The notes below the pieces were generated by a model. That model worked only from the letters and a program-made list of their open reading frames with translations, was not told where the DNA came from and did not search any database. Both the position numbers and the translations under genes were made by a program. From Sipunculus nudus (lineage: Eukaryota; Annelida; Sipuncula; Golfingiida; Sipunculidae), in the NCBI GenBank assembly GCA_026874595.1, contig CM049307.1, positions 35,384,862-35,448,861 on the forward strand: 64,000 nucleotides of DNA, given 5' to 3'. Of the stretch, positions 49,149 through 60,247 are shown in pieces. Numbering within the stretch: the stretch's first letter is position 1; each line of letters opens with the position of its first letter.

Positions 49149-52100
49149 AAATACTGATGCAACAGCACTTCTGCAATTTTTTAAATGATATTACTAGGAT
49201 TATAAACTGGTTTAAATGAATAGACTGGTGGGGCTGTTCAATGATAGCAGTGTCCCACAGATACACACACTGACACAGATACAAGCAAACAATCAAAACA
49301 TTACTCTTTTGACTGAGGGATTACAAGAGTTGAGGGGATTCAATGCATGCATACAGCAAAACCATGACAAAAGGTATTTTTATTTGCTTATCAGTGATTA
49401 TTATTATCACTTGTTTAATGAGACAGACTGAGGTTATTTCAAAAGGGTCATTAATAACTGAGTATAAGCCTTTAAAAGCTTTAGTCATTATCACTTGTCT
49501 ATTTGTTATGATCTTCTTCTTGGTAGAAGAAATGCTACACTGTCTAATACCAGGCAATCAAGACGCATCACTTAATTCACTTAAAGCCTATAAATCTTGT
49601 GTTTATAATGGTGGAGTGGCCGGGAGCTGGGATAGTTTTTAATGTTACTGACACATGGTGATGGATTGCCAGGGGATCTGATACAGGTCTTGTCCTTCTG
49701 AACAAGTAACCACTGAATAGGCAAGATCCACCTTCAAGCCTATCAAGTGTTCCAGTAATGAGTTTCCAGCTCTGCCATTTATTGATTTTAGGTGGGTGAG
49801 CTTATAGCCCAATGTTCTATATTAAGAAATACATCTATAAGTTATCATGTATGCTTTGTGTCTCTAAGGGGCAGAAAAAGATCTCCATCATTTACTGTTC
49901 CTGTGAAAAGGTCAAGGCAACTAACAATTTTGGCAAAAACCATGCATGGTGTATATAAAAACAACAAAGAGCACAAACAGAATAATTGAAATTAGTTTTC
50001 ACCTTCAAATATTTGATTAATTTATTATATCTTCAGCTGCACACATAGAATTAAAAAAAGGAAAGTTTTTTTGATAAGGCTGATGTCATGGTAAATAAGG
50101 GTTACATTCTATTTCAGTCCACTTTCATTTTTTATGTAATTTTTAGTTCTTCCATTTAAATATGAAAGCATACATCCTAACAATATACAGAATAACCATC
50201 AGGAACAACAATGCATACACAGGGTACTATTATGTATTATTTTCAACTTGCCATGTGATGTACACACAAAATATATATATGACTGACAATGTAAATTATA
50301 TATAACCTTATGGGTACATATCACCTACCTTTTGAAAAAGAATTTATATGATTTCTGGCTTCCTCTGTGTATATATGAATGATTTAAGGGTAATTTTGGT
50401 TGTGGAAAGTTCTTATAAGGCCTTCCTGAAGGAAAACAGCAATGCTGACAAACGAGAACAACATTATAAGGTGGTAGGTTGCATATATGCAGAGGTAGTA
50501 AGGTAACTTGATTCAAAACGCCATTTGCAAAGCTCTGGCTTATCTGACTTGCTGCCAGATGCTCATTTTGAATTTTTTTTGTTTATTTTAGCGGGCTTTC
50601 AAATATAATTAACATTTGACATAAACAAAACAAGCAGCCTGTGGACGTTGATATCAAAGTTATCTGGCCTACTTTTATGAAAGCTCCAAGGGATTACCTT
50701 TAGTTTATAAAGATCAGATAGGTGATTGAGCCCTTTTAAATGATAGTGTATTAACACAAAAATATATACCTGATATCACACTTATCTGAATCCTTATCTG
50801 GTCTGTCACATGAAAGCTTATTCTGAATACTTACCATAAAATTATGAAATCTATCATCAAACTTAAACTAATGTTGTCCTGATGGGTCCAGAAGAACAAT
50901 CAAGATTATCAAAAAAATATTATATTATTTTAATATTTCTATTCACTTTCTCATCTTCATTCCTTGTAGGCAAAATCTACAAAATGTTAGAGACCAATTT
51001 GTCACCAAATTACTAATAAAGTAAAAATAAATCATATCCAAGTAGAATTAAACTTGTGTGTAGGTGTGTGTGTGTGGGGGGAGGGAAGGGGGGGGAGGCA
51101 GTCAATGCAAGAGGCAACTGACATTTTATTAACGCAAAAATATCATTTAATTTTAATTGCATTTTTCCATTTTCCACTGTGAGAAATTCTTTCACATCTC
51201 CCTTGCAATAATGGATTCACATGGATTCCCCTGCCTTCCTTTAATACCACAATTAATGTTTTTGGGCCTACAAAAGGATTCCCTCACCACATTCCAACAG
51301 AGGATGTTATGGCTACTGTAGTAGCTCAGTGTAGGTTGTTAGACAGATACAGAGGATAAATAAACCATCTGACTTGTCAGACAGTGTAAAGACTCAGAGG
51401 ATCATTCTATGGGTATATACCAGCATCACTCTCATGCCTGAATTTTGACTGATTCCAATATCCACATGGACAACTGAGAATGAAGGAAACCAAAACCATA
51501 TGGTTTCTCTGCACTGAATGTCATGTTCGAGTGCATCTTTTTCTTATATGAAGACATGCCAATTTACTGTTTATAAAATGTACTGTTTATAAATACAGTT
51601 TGTTTATTTATAAATACAGATCGTCTTTTCTACACAAGATTTCAAAGGTTATTTGCATAGAAATGCTTATCCTCACAAGGAAGGTGATTCATTGAAATAT
51701 AAGAAGTGGTATAATTATTTGATTTATACATAAAAAATCCTTAATAAATTATGTCACCATTTGAAGAAAATGAAATGTGATCAGTATGAGGGAATGTAAG
51801 ACTGATCACATGACAAGAAATAGAGGAGTCCATTACCTGCAGGTGAATCAATCACTAAAATCAGATCTTAGTGGTTTGAGAAACCTAACACATATGACAG
51901 GTTGACTAAAAAGAAACAGCTAGCCGAGTCCTGCAAAACAGCACTAAAAGTATTTGTCATGTGTGCCCACAAACAATTTAAGGAAAGAACAGGTGGCTAA
52001 GTCTTGAAAAATAGCTGCAGGCTTCACCACATTACCTCACTACCTTCACCAGATAATATCTCTTGGCTGTATGAGCTAAATATAAACTGTTTCCATTTCT

Positions 52101-54272
52101 TTCCGTTTTAGGATTCAAATATGTGATATGGTCTTTGCATGATGATAATCCTGCAAAGAAGTTATATTTAGCCAATCGTAATGCTTTTTACACAGCCATC
52201 CAGCTAAATCTGTGATCTAGAATGACATCTCGTTCAGTCAGTGTATCATCTGCCATACGTTTTATAAAGGAGCAGCCTGGGACCTGGACAACCATAGGGA
52301 ATACATAACATGCTTAGTGATGAAAGCATCAGATGGGCACCACAGATTTTTTTTTAAATATAGGACATAAAGGGCTTCTATAAGTGGAATTCTGTCCTTC
52401 ACTTGCAAGGTCAGCCCAGTGTCCCAGGCAAGGAAGTTGATTGTATTGACTTTTACAGGCTCAGATGCCCTCATAATCTTCACATCTCTGAACAGGCTGT
52501 CCAGTATAGATTTCACTGTAGGTCTGCCAAGAAGACCAAGCAACTACAGACAGCTACTGAGAGGCTGTGCTGCCAGCATGATGTATAAAGTACTGGAGTG
52601 TGTACTTGTACAACCTGCCCAAAAATATATCTCTGTCAATTCATGGTTTGCTTGTTATTGCCACTGACAGCCTTTGTTTTGTGTGGTTTAGGAGCTTATT
52701 TAGATTCATACTAGATGGTGTGGAGATAATTGGGTGCTTTAAAGATCTTGAGGAGAATTGATTTTGTTTTATTTGTAGCAGTAAACCTAATTTCAATTCC
52801 TTAATTACCATTAAGGCAAACAACTTTCATGGGAAGTTCATCAGCAGCATTGGCCGAGTTGGTTTTAGCCTTTTCTCGCATGGTACACAGTAAATTATTT
52901 TGGTAAATTTTATTTGGAACTACAAAGCATAATGGCCAGATAAAACATGACCAGTTAGTGAATCTGAGAACCCCAGTCTATGCAAGCTGCATTTAAATCA
53001 CAAGTTGTCTATCCAAGTGTGGAGCGGAACTAAACAGGCTGATCATTATGGCATGTATCATTCAGAACCACTTGTTTACTCCTCAGTTTAAAATACTTGT
53101 GTGTCATGAAGGTCCACTGACCACGCCTGAGGAACAACAAAGTAAACTCTCCTTACCATAATATGATAAATTTATAACTCTATACCCTGTGGATATAAAA
53201 ATTCCTTTAGAGCATATAACCTTGGATTTAGTTATTAGTGTTTTTCTTTCTGGTTGTAAGTCCATAGGCAAGATATACTCTACAATACAAGACAAAACCA
53301 GTTTTATTTTAGGGCAGTGTATACAAACAGTACAACATTAGCCATCAAGGCAATTATTGCCCACCACTATCAATAATATCATTTATATAATAAATATAAA
53401 ATAGCTAATAAAAATATTTAGTAGGGATACTAAAATAAAACATCATTCATAAGAAATAAGTCCATAAAGACCAATATTAAAAACCTACAGAAAACTAAGC
53501 ATCCGACTTAGTAAACACTCTGGTATCAAACTACCATTTTTAAGGTCACGTTTGAAATGCTAAAGGAGGAATTTTCCCTTATTTCAGGAGGGAGAATATT
53601 CAAGATTTTTAGAGCAACAAAAGATTAAGTATGTTTACCATATTTTGTGGTATTTACAGGAGGAATATTATTTTTTTACCTTATACATATATATCTAGCA
53701 CTGTTTTCTATAAAATAATTAACCATGTAAATGGCATTTCGTCCATGAAGTGTCTTATATATACCTATATGCCACAATTCCAAGTACCCAGAATACCTCA
53801 AGACCACCTATATAAATTTGTTTTACCAAAATAAAGTTGTACAGTAGGTCCAGGAAGTTTTATCATCCAGAGTACATCACAAAGCCCTTCTTAATACAGA
53901 CTCTAGGTTTTGTCTACATCTTACTGCACATACAATGCCACACAAGTGGGCAATAGTTTTGACTCTGCCCACTTTCTTTCTGTTTATCCCCATTACAAAG
54001 GGGTGGTGCCCCCCACTTGGTAGGGGAGTCAGTGCTTTGGATCTCAAGAGAGGAGAGTAGGCTTGCAATTGATTTACTGTCTTAAACTCCCTCCTATTCT
54101 GTATATCCAAGAGTTCATTCCTAGTTTTGACCCTGATATTTAATTTCAATTCTTCTTGCTTGTATAGTTTATGCAGTTTGATGACTGTTAATATTTAAGA
54201 ATTTCGAGTTAAGCCATATTTTTTACTCTTAAACTTGTTGTGGTTCTTTTAAATGAGTCAGGAAGACAGCTA
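49149..54272. other. Large tetraspanin intron, middle part
   Basis: No supported gene. A G-rich run (51075-51100) follows (GT)n. The minus-strand frame 53877-54149 and the pair of overlapping frames at 52262-52667 have no recognised domain. Otherwise AT-rich unassigned intron. Confidence 0.4.
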
Positions 54273-54470
54273 GTACAGTGAAAGTCAGGAACCTATGTGA
54301 TAAGACCACCTGTCGGACTAGCTCAAAGTAGTTTTAACTTACAGGTGGTCTTGTTAGTAAAGTTAGTTTTAACCAATAACGAATACTCTTGGGTCACCCA
54401 AGGGTGGTCTTAATAGACAGGTGGTCTTATTAGATCTACAGGTGGTCTTTCAGACAGGTTCTACTCTATA
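54273..54470. mobile_element. GACCACC-type foldback element
   Basis: TACAGTG...GGAACCTATGTGATAAGACCACCTGT-type left arm is answered by ACAGGTGGTCTTTCAGACAGG...TTCTACTCTATA on the right, an imperfect inverted repeat. Further AAGACCACC words lie inside in both orientations. It is related to 34236-34415. A TA target duplication is possible but not clear. Confidence 0.65.
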
Positions 54471-55012
54471 TGTGAAATGCTGTCCCCAGAATTAGAAAAC
54501 CACTGCAACAGTCATACAAAAGATACTTCTCTGACCCAGGCAATGCATTTCATACAAAATTACTCAACAACACTGAAAAGTGTGTGCCATCCACTTGCAG
54601 ACATTAATAAATGTGATAATCACAGAAATTATTGTGTATTAATGGCGGAATGATAAGGACCATTCAGCTCACAGTGCATATTTAATAACAATTTCAGTAA
54701 ATACATGTACACATCACAGGCACCACCTCTCCCACTGCTATCACTGTCACTAAGCCTGGCAAATACTAGTGACAGAACGAGCAAATATTTCAACTCTCTG
54801 TAACTCTTGCTCTGCCAATCATACTGTGGCAAGTAGATGACATACATGGTAATTTGACCAAGGCATGTCTCTGATATTCATTTTCTTTTCAATCAATTTC
54901 ACTTCCCATATGTGACATGGTAGGGAATTTAGACACAGTAACCAAACCAAAAGGCTCATTGAACATTTTGCATGAGACAAGAGCAAGGGGTTATTCCATC
55001 TAATGGGAACAG

Positions 55013-55506
55013 CAGTGATGTAGTCAAGTCCATGTCATCCAAATCCAAAGGCAAGTCCGAGTCCAGGCAACTTGAGCCCGAGTCCAAATCCAAGAATTTC
55101 GAGTCCAAATCCACCCTCTGAGAGTACAAGTCATTTGAAAACCTGAGTCCATGTTGGAGTTAAAAGAAATTTTAAATGCAAATTTGAGATTATATACTTA
55201 AGTTTTTAGCTGTCAGTTTATACACATGCCTTTAATTGAATGTTTAATACCATTTAGTTCCTAATGCAAGGCTAAAACTTGGTAGATAGTCTTTTTTTGT
55301 GATATTCTGTTAGTAGTTCTCACAATTTTATGTCTTAGTAGTTTCAGTGTGACTTCTTTCTACAGTAACTAAATGGACTCAGTCTGATATCTTACATCCA
55401 AGTACAAGTAGAAGTCAAAGTCAAAGACCCTCAAGTCCAAGTCCCTAAAAAAGTGGACTCTACTCCAGACTCGTGTCCACGTCTGGGCTTGAGTCCTACA
55501 TTACTG
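55013..55506. mobile_element. Non-autonomous hAT-like element with 8-bp target duplication
   Basis: The termini are CAGTGATGTAG-TCAAGTCC and the reverse complement of CAGTAATGTAGGACTCAAGC. They are flanked by GGGAACAG (55005-55012) and GGGCACAG (55507-55514), a 7/8 match. The 8-bp duplication and CAGTG terminus fit the hAT superfamily. The sub-terminal regions are built from degenerate AGTCCA/GAGTCC repeats. No transposase frame. Confidence 0.82.
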
Positions 55507-55589
55507 GGGCACAGAGAAATAAAAAGAAAGCTTTGTACGCATTTACAATTACTAAAAATAATGTGTTGCAAATTTAATTAAAACATTTA

Positions 55590-57242
55590 AACAAGGGACC
55601 CATGGGTCACAGCACTCAGCTGATTGTTACAGCTATAACTGCATCACCATAGATTTTTTGAAGTTGCAATAAGAATACTATCCTCAGTGCTCAGGAACTT
55701 GGGCTCAATGACATGAGGGGGGAGGAGGAGTTACAGCACCTCTGCATTTACGTAAAGGATAAAATTTAATTTAAATGAAATTATTTTTAAATATTTAAAA
55801 ACAGGCAGAGATATGGAAAACAAAGCAAATAACTTTAATTTCCATTCTACTGAGACAGGAAAATAATGAACAAATATTTGCATTAGATCCTATTTTTTCT
55901 TTTGTTAAGTCATTTTTTTAAGTTTATAAATTTTACTATATATTTACAATATATCATATATATCTGAATATTTAAAATGAGTCACAAATATAAATTGCAT
56001 CAACATTTATACTTAATTTAGTCAGGTAACATCACATTATGCACAGAGATATATTTCTTTTTTTTTTTAATAAAAAATATGAAAATAACACTCTGGAATT
56101 CACAATTTTGAATTGCACCTTTATGTATCCATGATTTGTTTCATATGTTATCAAATTATGCCTACTGAAAGGTTAAATTATATTTTGTTTAATTATTTAA
56201 AAGGAAATAATTTATCAAAAATGCTACATCAGAACAACGTGGCATCTCTTGGATTACTTCTTGAATAAATATTTCAAGAAAAATTGTGCACATTGGATCA
56301 AAACAACTTTACATTTAAAGAAATACAGTTGGCAATAACAAACCATGTATTGGAATATAATTGGTGATGGTGGTGGTGGGGGGGGGGGGGGGTGTTAGGG
56401 TAGGACCCATGAGAATAAGTGTATGTTTATTACAGCAGGGGTGTTCTGCCAGTGCTGCATCACTAATAAGGTTATCTAGGCAAGGCTGTAGTGAGCAAGA
56501 GTGGGGTCTTGGATATACAAAATGCAAATACATTAGAGCATCTCGAAAACTTCAATAATTAGAATAATTTTTAAGCTTTTACTTTCAAATTTCAGAATTC
56601 AACAGATTAAATCCACATGTATCCCAGCTGTGAAAAATAAATTAAATATCCTTCAAGAAAAAAACTTGCCATGGTCAAATTTGGGCAAAATTTAAGGTTC
56701 CAATTTTATATTTTTGCTAATATTTAAAAAAAAAATTTAAGATTTTGATCTAATTTTGGGTATACAATTAAATTTTGATTAATTAATGTTATATTCCTGA
56801 AAAAAGTCACTAGCTTTAACATTTTTTTTACCAAGTGACCAAATATTTTTTCTGATTTTTTACGAAGTGCAATATGTTTGGGCCCATAACTTTTTTAAAT
56901 TATAAAATACAGAGCTAATTTCACGCATGTATATAGGAATTATATAGAAGTATATTTATGGTAAATATGAGAAAAACAAATGAGCAGTTTTTATATTAGG
57001 CAGTCCTGAAGTGTGAAAATAGGTTTTTTAATAAAAAATTGAGGTTTTCCCTTAATTTCTCAAAGGAATGAAGTCGCAAAGACCCAGTTTTTGGCTTGGT
57101 AGGAGATCTTAGGGACATCTAACATTATGCTGAATTTTGGATTCCAAGGTTTTACGTTTTCAAAATTTGCCATATCTACGGACGGACAGACGGACAATGG
57201 ACCACGACTATAGCTCAGATGACTTATAGTCAGCTGAGCTAA
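55590..57242 (+). mobile_element. E8: family X element
   Basis: The left end has AACAAG, the perfect palindrome GACCCATGGGTC (55597-55608) and CACTCAGCTGA. The right hairpin closes CTAA at 57242. It carries a G15 run at 56378-56392, a single E6/E7-type module and a short GACGGACAGACGGAC tract. It is followed without a gap by F2. Confidence 0.82.
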
Positions 57243-58128
57243 ACTAGAATATCAGCAAAAGCTGACAAAAGCCCTCAGCCAAAAGAACAGTGGTTATACG
57301 TGGTAACAGTAACAAGTACAAAATATTTGTTCTCACAATATTTGTTTCTATATCTGTACATGTCTCAGTTATAAAATTAAACTGGAGAGGTATGTAATGT
57401 ACCATGTTTCATAACAATCCACCTAAAGCTTCCTGAGAAATAAGCTCCAAAGTTTTACTCCATTCTAAATTCTGTTCCCTTGAAAGAAGGTCAAGGTCAC
57501 CTATCTTTGAACATGACCAAGATTTTGTAAATATGCATCAGCAATGAAGAAATGAAATTCCTTTATTGAATACCTTTGGAGATATCTCGCTCACAGGGCC
57601 AAAGTTGAAAAATCCAATAAAAATTCATAAAAAATGAGAAATTGTAGGAGGCCCCCCAAACTTATCTAGCAGGTACAAACCATCAGTCCCAATGATCATA
57701 GTAAGTTTTGTGAAAATCCACTCAATGGTTCCTGAAAAAATAAGCTTATAAGTGTTTTTCTGTAATCAGCTGTAAAATGTAGAAAAGTGAGTCAAGGTCA
57801 CCCATGTTCGAACTTGGCCGAGTTTTTGTAGATATACATCTTCATTGAAGAAATAAAATTTGTATGGTGAATCTGTTAAGAGATATCCAGCTCACAAGGC
57901 CAAAGTTGAAAAATCCAAGAAAAATTCATAAAAAATCAGAAATTGAAGGTGGCGCCCCCTAACTTGTGCAGTAGGTACAAACCATCAGTCCCAATGATCA
58001 TTTTAAGTTTTGTGAAAATCCAACCAATGGTTCCTGAGAAATAAGCTTCTAAATGTTTTTTTATAATCAGCTGTAAAACATAGAAAAATAGGTCAAGGTC
58101 ACCCATCTTCAAACTTGACCAAGATTTG
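57243..58128 (+). mobile_element. F2: hairpin-left-end element fused to E10
   Basis: It starts ACTAGAATATCAGCAAAAGC (the A shared with the end of E8) with hairpin TCAGC-AAAA-GCTGA. It contains three modules of about 300 bp marked by TCAAGGTCACC (near 57491, 57792 and 58093), each on the theme of TTCCTGAGAAATAAGCT. The module stops inside ACCAAGATTT and continues directly as E10 sequence, so F2 has no right end of its own. Confidence 0.65.
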
Positions 58129-60247
58129 GGAGTATGAATGGAGGTTTATTTTTAAGATTTGATATTGATCCTCTTAAGTCCTGCATATCTACCTTAGTTA
58201 TTATGATTTCAGCAAAATGGACTTTTCGGACCTGCAAGTTTCAGACTAGGACATTTTAAAACTAGAATATGGGTAGTCGACAAGTGACTATGTGTATCCG
58301 CAGAAATCAGAGTGGGATGGGTGAAGTGAGGCATGGATAAAGTGGCAAGGGGAATAGAGTGAGGTGTGTTGCATATTAGCATGGATGTCTGCAGAAAAAA
58401 CGTGAATGTAGGTGGTGCCATCTGTCATAAAATCGAGAAAATTGTCCAGGATGTATAAACCTGCAAAATTTCAGGTGGATAAGTCAAACCACTGCTGAGA
58501 AGTGAGTGATTTTATCCCAAGGCAGATGAACAGATGGACGCTGTGCATAAGTGGTTGCAGGTGGCGCCACCAGTTTTGCCTATGATTAAGAGCTATGTGA
58601 GATCAATATACATGCAAAATTTTGGCCCAATCGGTCAAACGGTTCCCGAGATATGAGCTTGGATGTCTGCAGAGTAAACCTGAATGTAGGAGGCGCCACC
58701 TGTCATAAAATCAAGAGAGCTGTCCAGGATGTATAAACCTGCAAAATTTCAGGTGGATAAGTCAAACCACTTCTGAGATATGAGTGATTTTATCCCAAGA
58801 CAGATGAACAGATGGATGCTGTGCATAAGTGGTTGCAGCTGGCGCCACCGGTTTTGCCTATGATGAAGAGCTATGTGAGATCTATACACATGCAAAATTT
58901 TGGCCCAATCGGTCAAACGGTTCCCGAGATATGAGCTTGGATGTCTGCAGAGTAAATGTGAATGTAGGTGGCACCACCTGTCATAAAATCAAGAAAGCTG
59001 TCCAGGATGTATAAACCTGCAAAATTACAGGTGGAAAAGTCAAACCACTTCTGAGATATGAGTGATTTTATCCCAAGGCAGATGAACAGATGGACACTGT
59101 GCAAAAATGGTTGCAGGTGGCGCAACCATTTTTAGTGTATGTTATAAAGCTATCAAAGGGCTACTATTGTGCAAAATTTTTAGCCTGATTGGTCAAACGG
59201 TTCCCGAGATATGAGGGTTTATGTGTGGAAACAGAAGCACAAATGGCTGCTGGGCAGGGAGGAAAGGTCAGAGATCAACCAAAAATGAGGGCACAGCAGT
59301 TCACATGTGACCTGATGATGAACCCGATTCATTCAAAATGCAAACCAAGTTTTTTCACACAGTTGAAAGATATACTTCCAATGATCTGGGAATTCTGCAT
59401 CTAGACATTGTGTCTAGACGTCTAGACACATTGTCTAGACACCAGCAAGAGCCAGGTCAGTTGCCATGGTGATGTCTGGACCCCCACCTGTTTGTACTGA
59501 GTGACCTCTTGACTTGGCTGCTGAAACTCAGCATGTTGTCTAATCTGTTTTCAAACACAGAAAGCCTTTTTTCAATTGGCTACAATGCTTTTTTAAAGCT
59601 GTATTTACCCAATCTATTCTTATAAAACTGGCAGAACCCTACCATAGAATAATTCTTGTAAAGTTTAAACCAATCAGCTTAACAGTTTCATCATAAATCA
59701 GTGTATAAGCTAGAAGAGTTTAAAATAACATTTTCGCTTGTAAAAAACACATCAATGTAGGTGGCACCACCAATACCTGAATTTCAGATATGACATATGT
59801 GACAAACGTTGGTATAAAAATTGGTGATTATAGCTCTAGCCGTTTCTGAGATTTTTATTTTAGTGTGCTTTTTTGGACAGATGACTTAGTTCAACCTCCT
59901 GTAACTCAGCCAAAAATCTCCAAACTGGAACCATTCGAACAAACTTGAGAGAGATTGTTCCAGGGATTATTTCTCTGAAATATTGGACATTTTGGCTGGA
60001 CAGTTTCAGAGAAGAAGATTTTTAAAGCTTTTTTAGCTTTTTACCTATAAAATCTAAGAAAATGCAGTTAGAAAAATAAATAAACAAATCTGATAGATTT
60101 TTTCAGATGACTGATTATTTGCTAAAAATTTGGTGATGCTAGCTTCTGCCGTTTTTGAGATAGCTGTGGTTAATGTACAGACAACAAACGACAGATGACA
60201 CATAGCAGACGACGACGCACCATCGCATAAGCTCACAGGTTCGCTAA
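58129..60247 (+). mobile_element. E10: family Y element lacking its own left end
   Basis: It matches E9 from GGAGTATGAATGGAGG (47092) to the right terminus. The right end CACAGGTTCGC (60234-60244) is the perfect complement of the family Y left word, closing CTAA at 60247. Module landmarks GAGATATGAG occur at 58648, 58926 and 59206 (278 and 280 bp apart). It has an ACTAGAATATGGGTAGTCG start at 58260, a GGTGGCGCCACC palindrome at 58560-58571, and an extra segment near 59438-59485 not in E9. Confidence 0.8.
59409..59430. other. 22-bp perfect palindrome in E10
   Basis: The core GTGTCTAGACGTCTAGACAC (59410-59429) is a perfect palindrome and extends one base each side. Additional CTAGACA words flank it. 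The E9 counterpart (48371-48390) is imperfect. It could extrude a cruciform. Confidence 0.9.

Noticed and set aside
52262-52667. Overlapping frames on both strands, weakly retroelement-like in my first reading
   Set aside because: I could not identify any motif such as a reverse transcriptase box; kept out as unsupported.
53877-54149. Minus-strand 90-codon frame with basic residues
   Set aside because: It might be a decayed element fragment, but no domain is visible and flanks show no termini.
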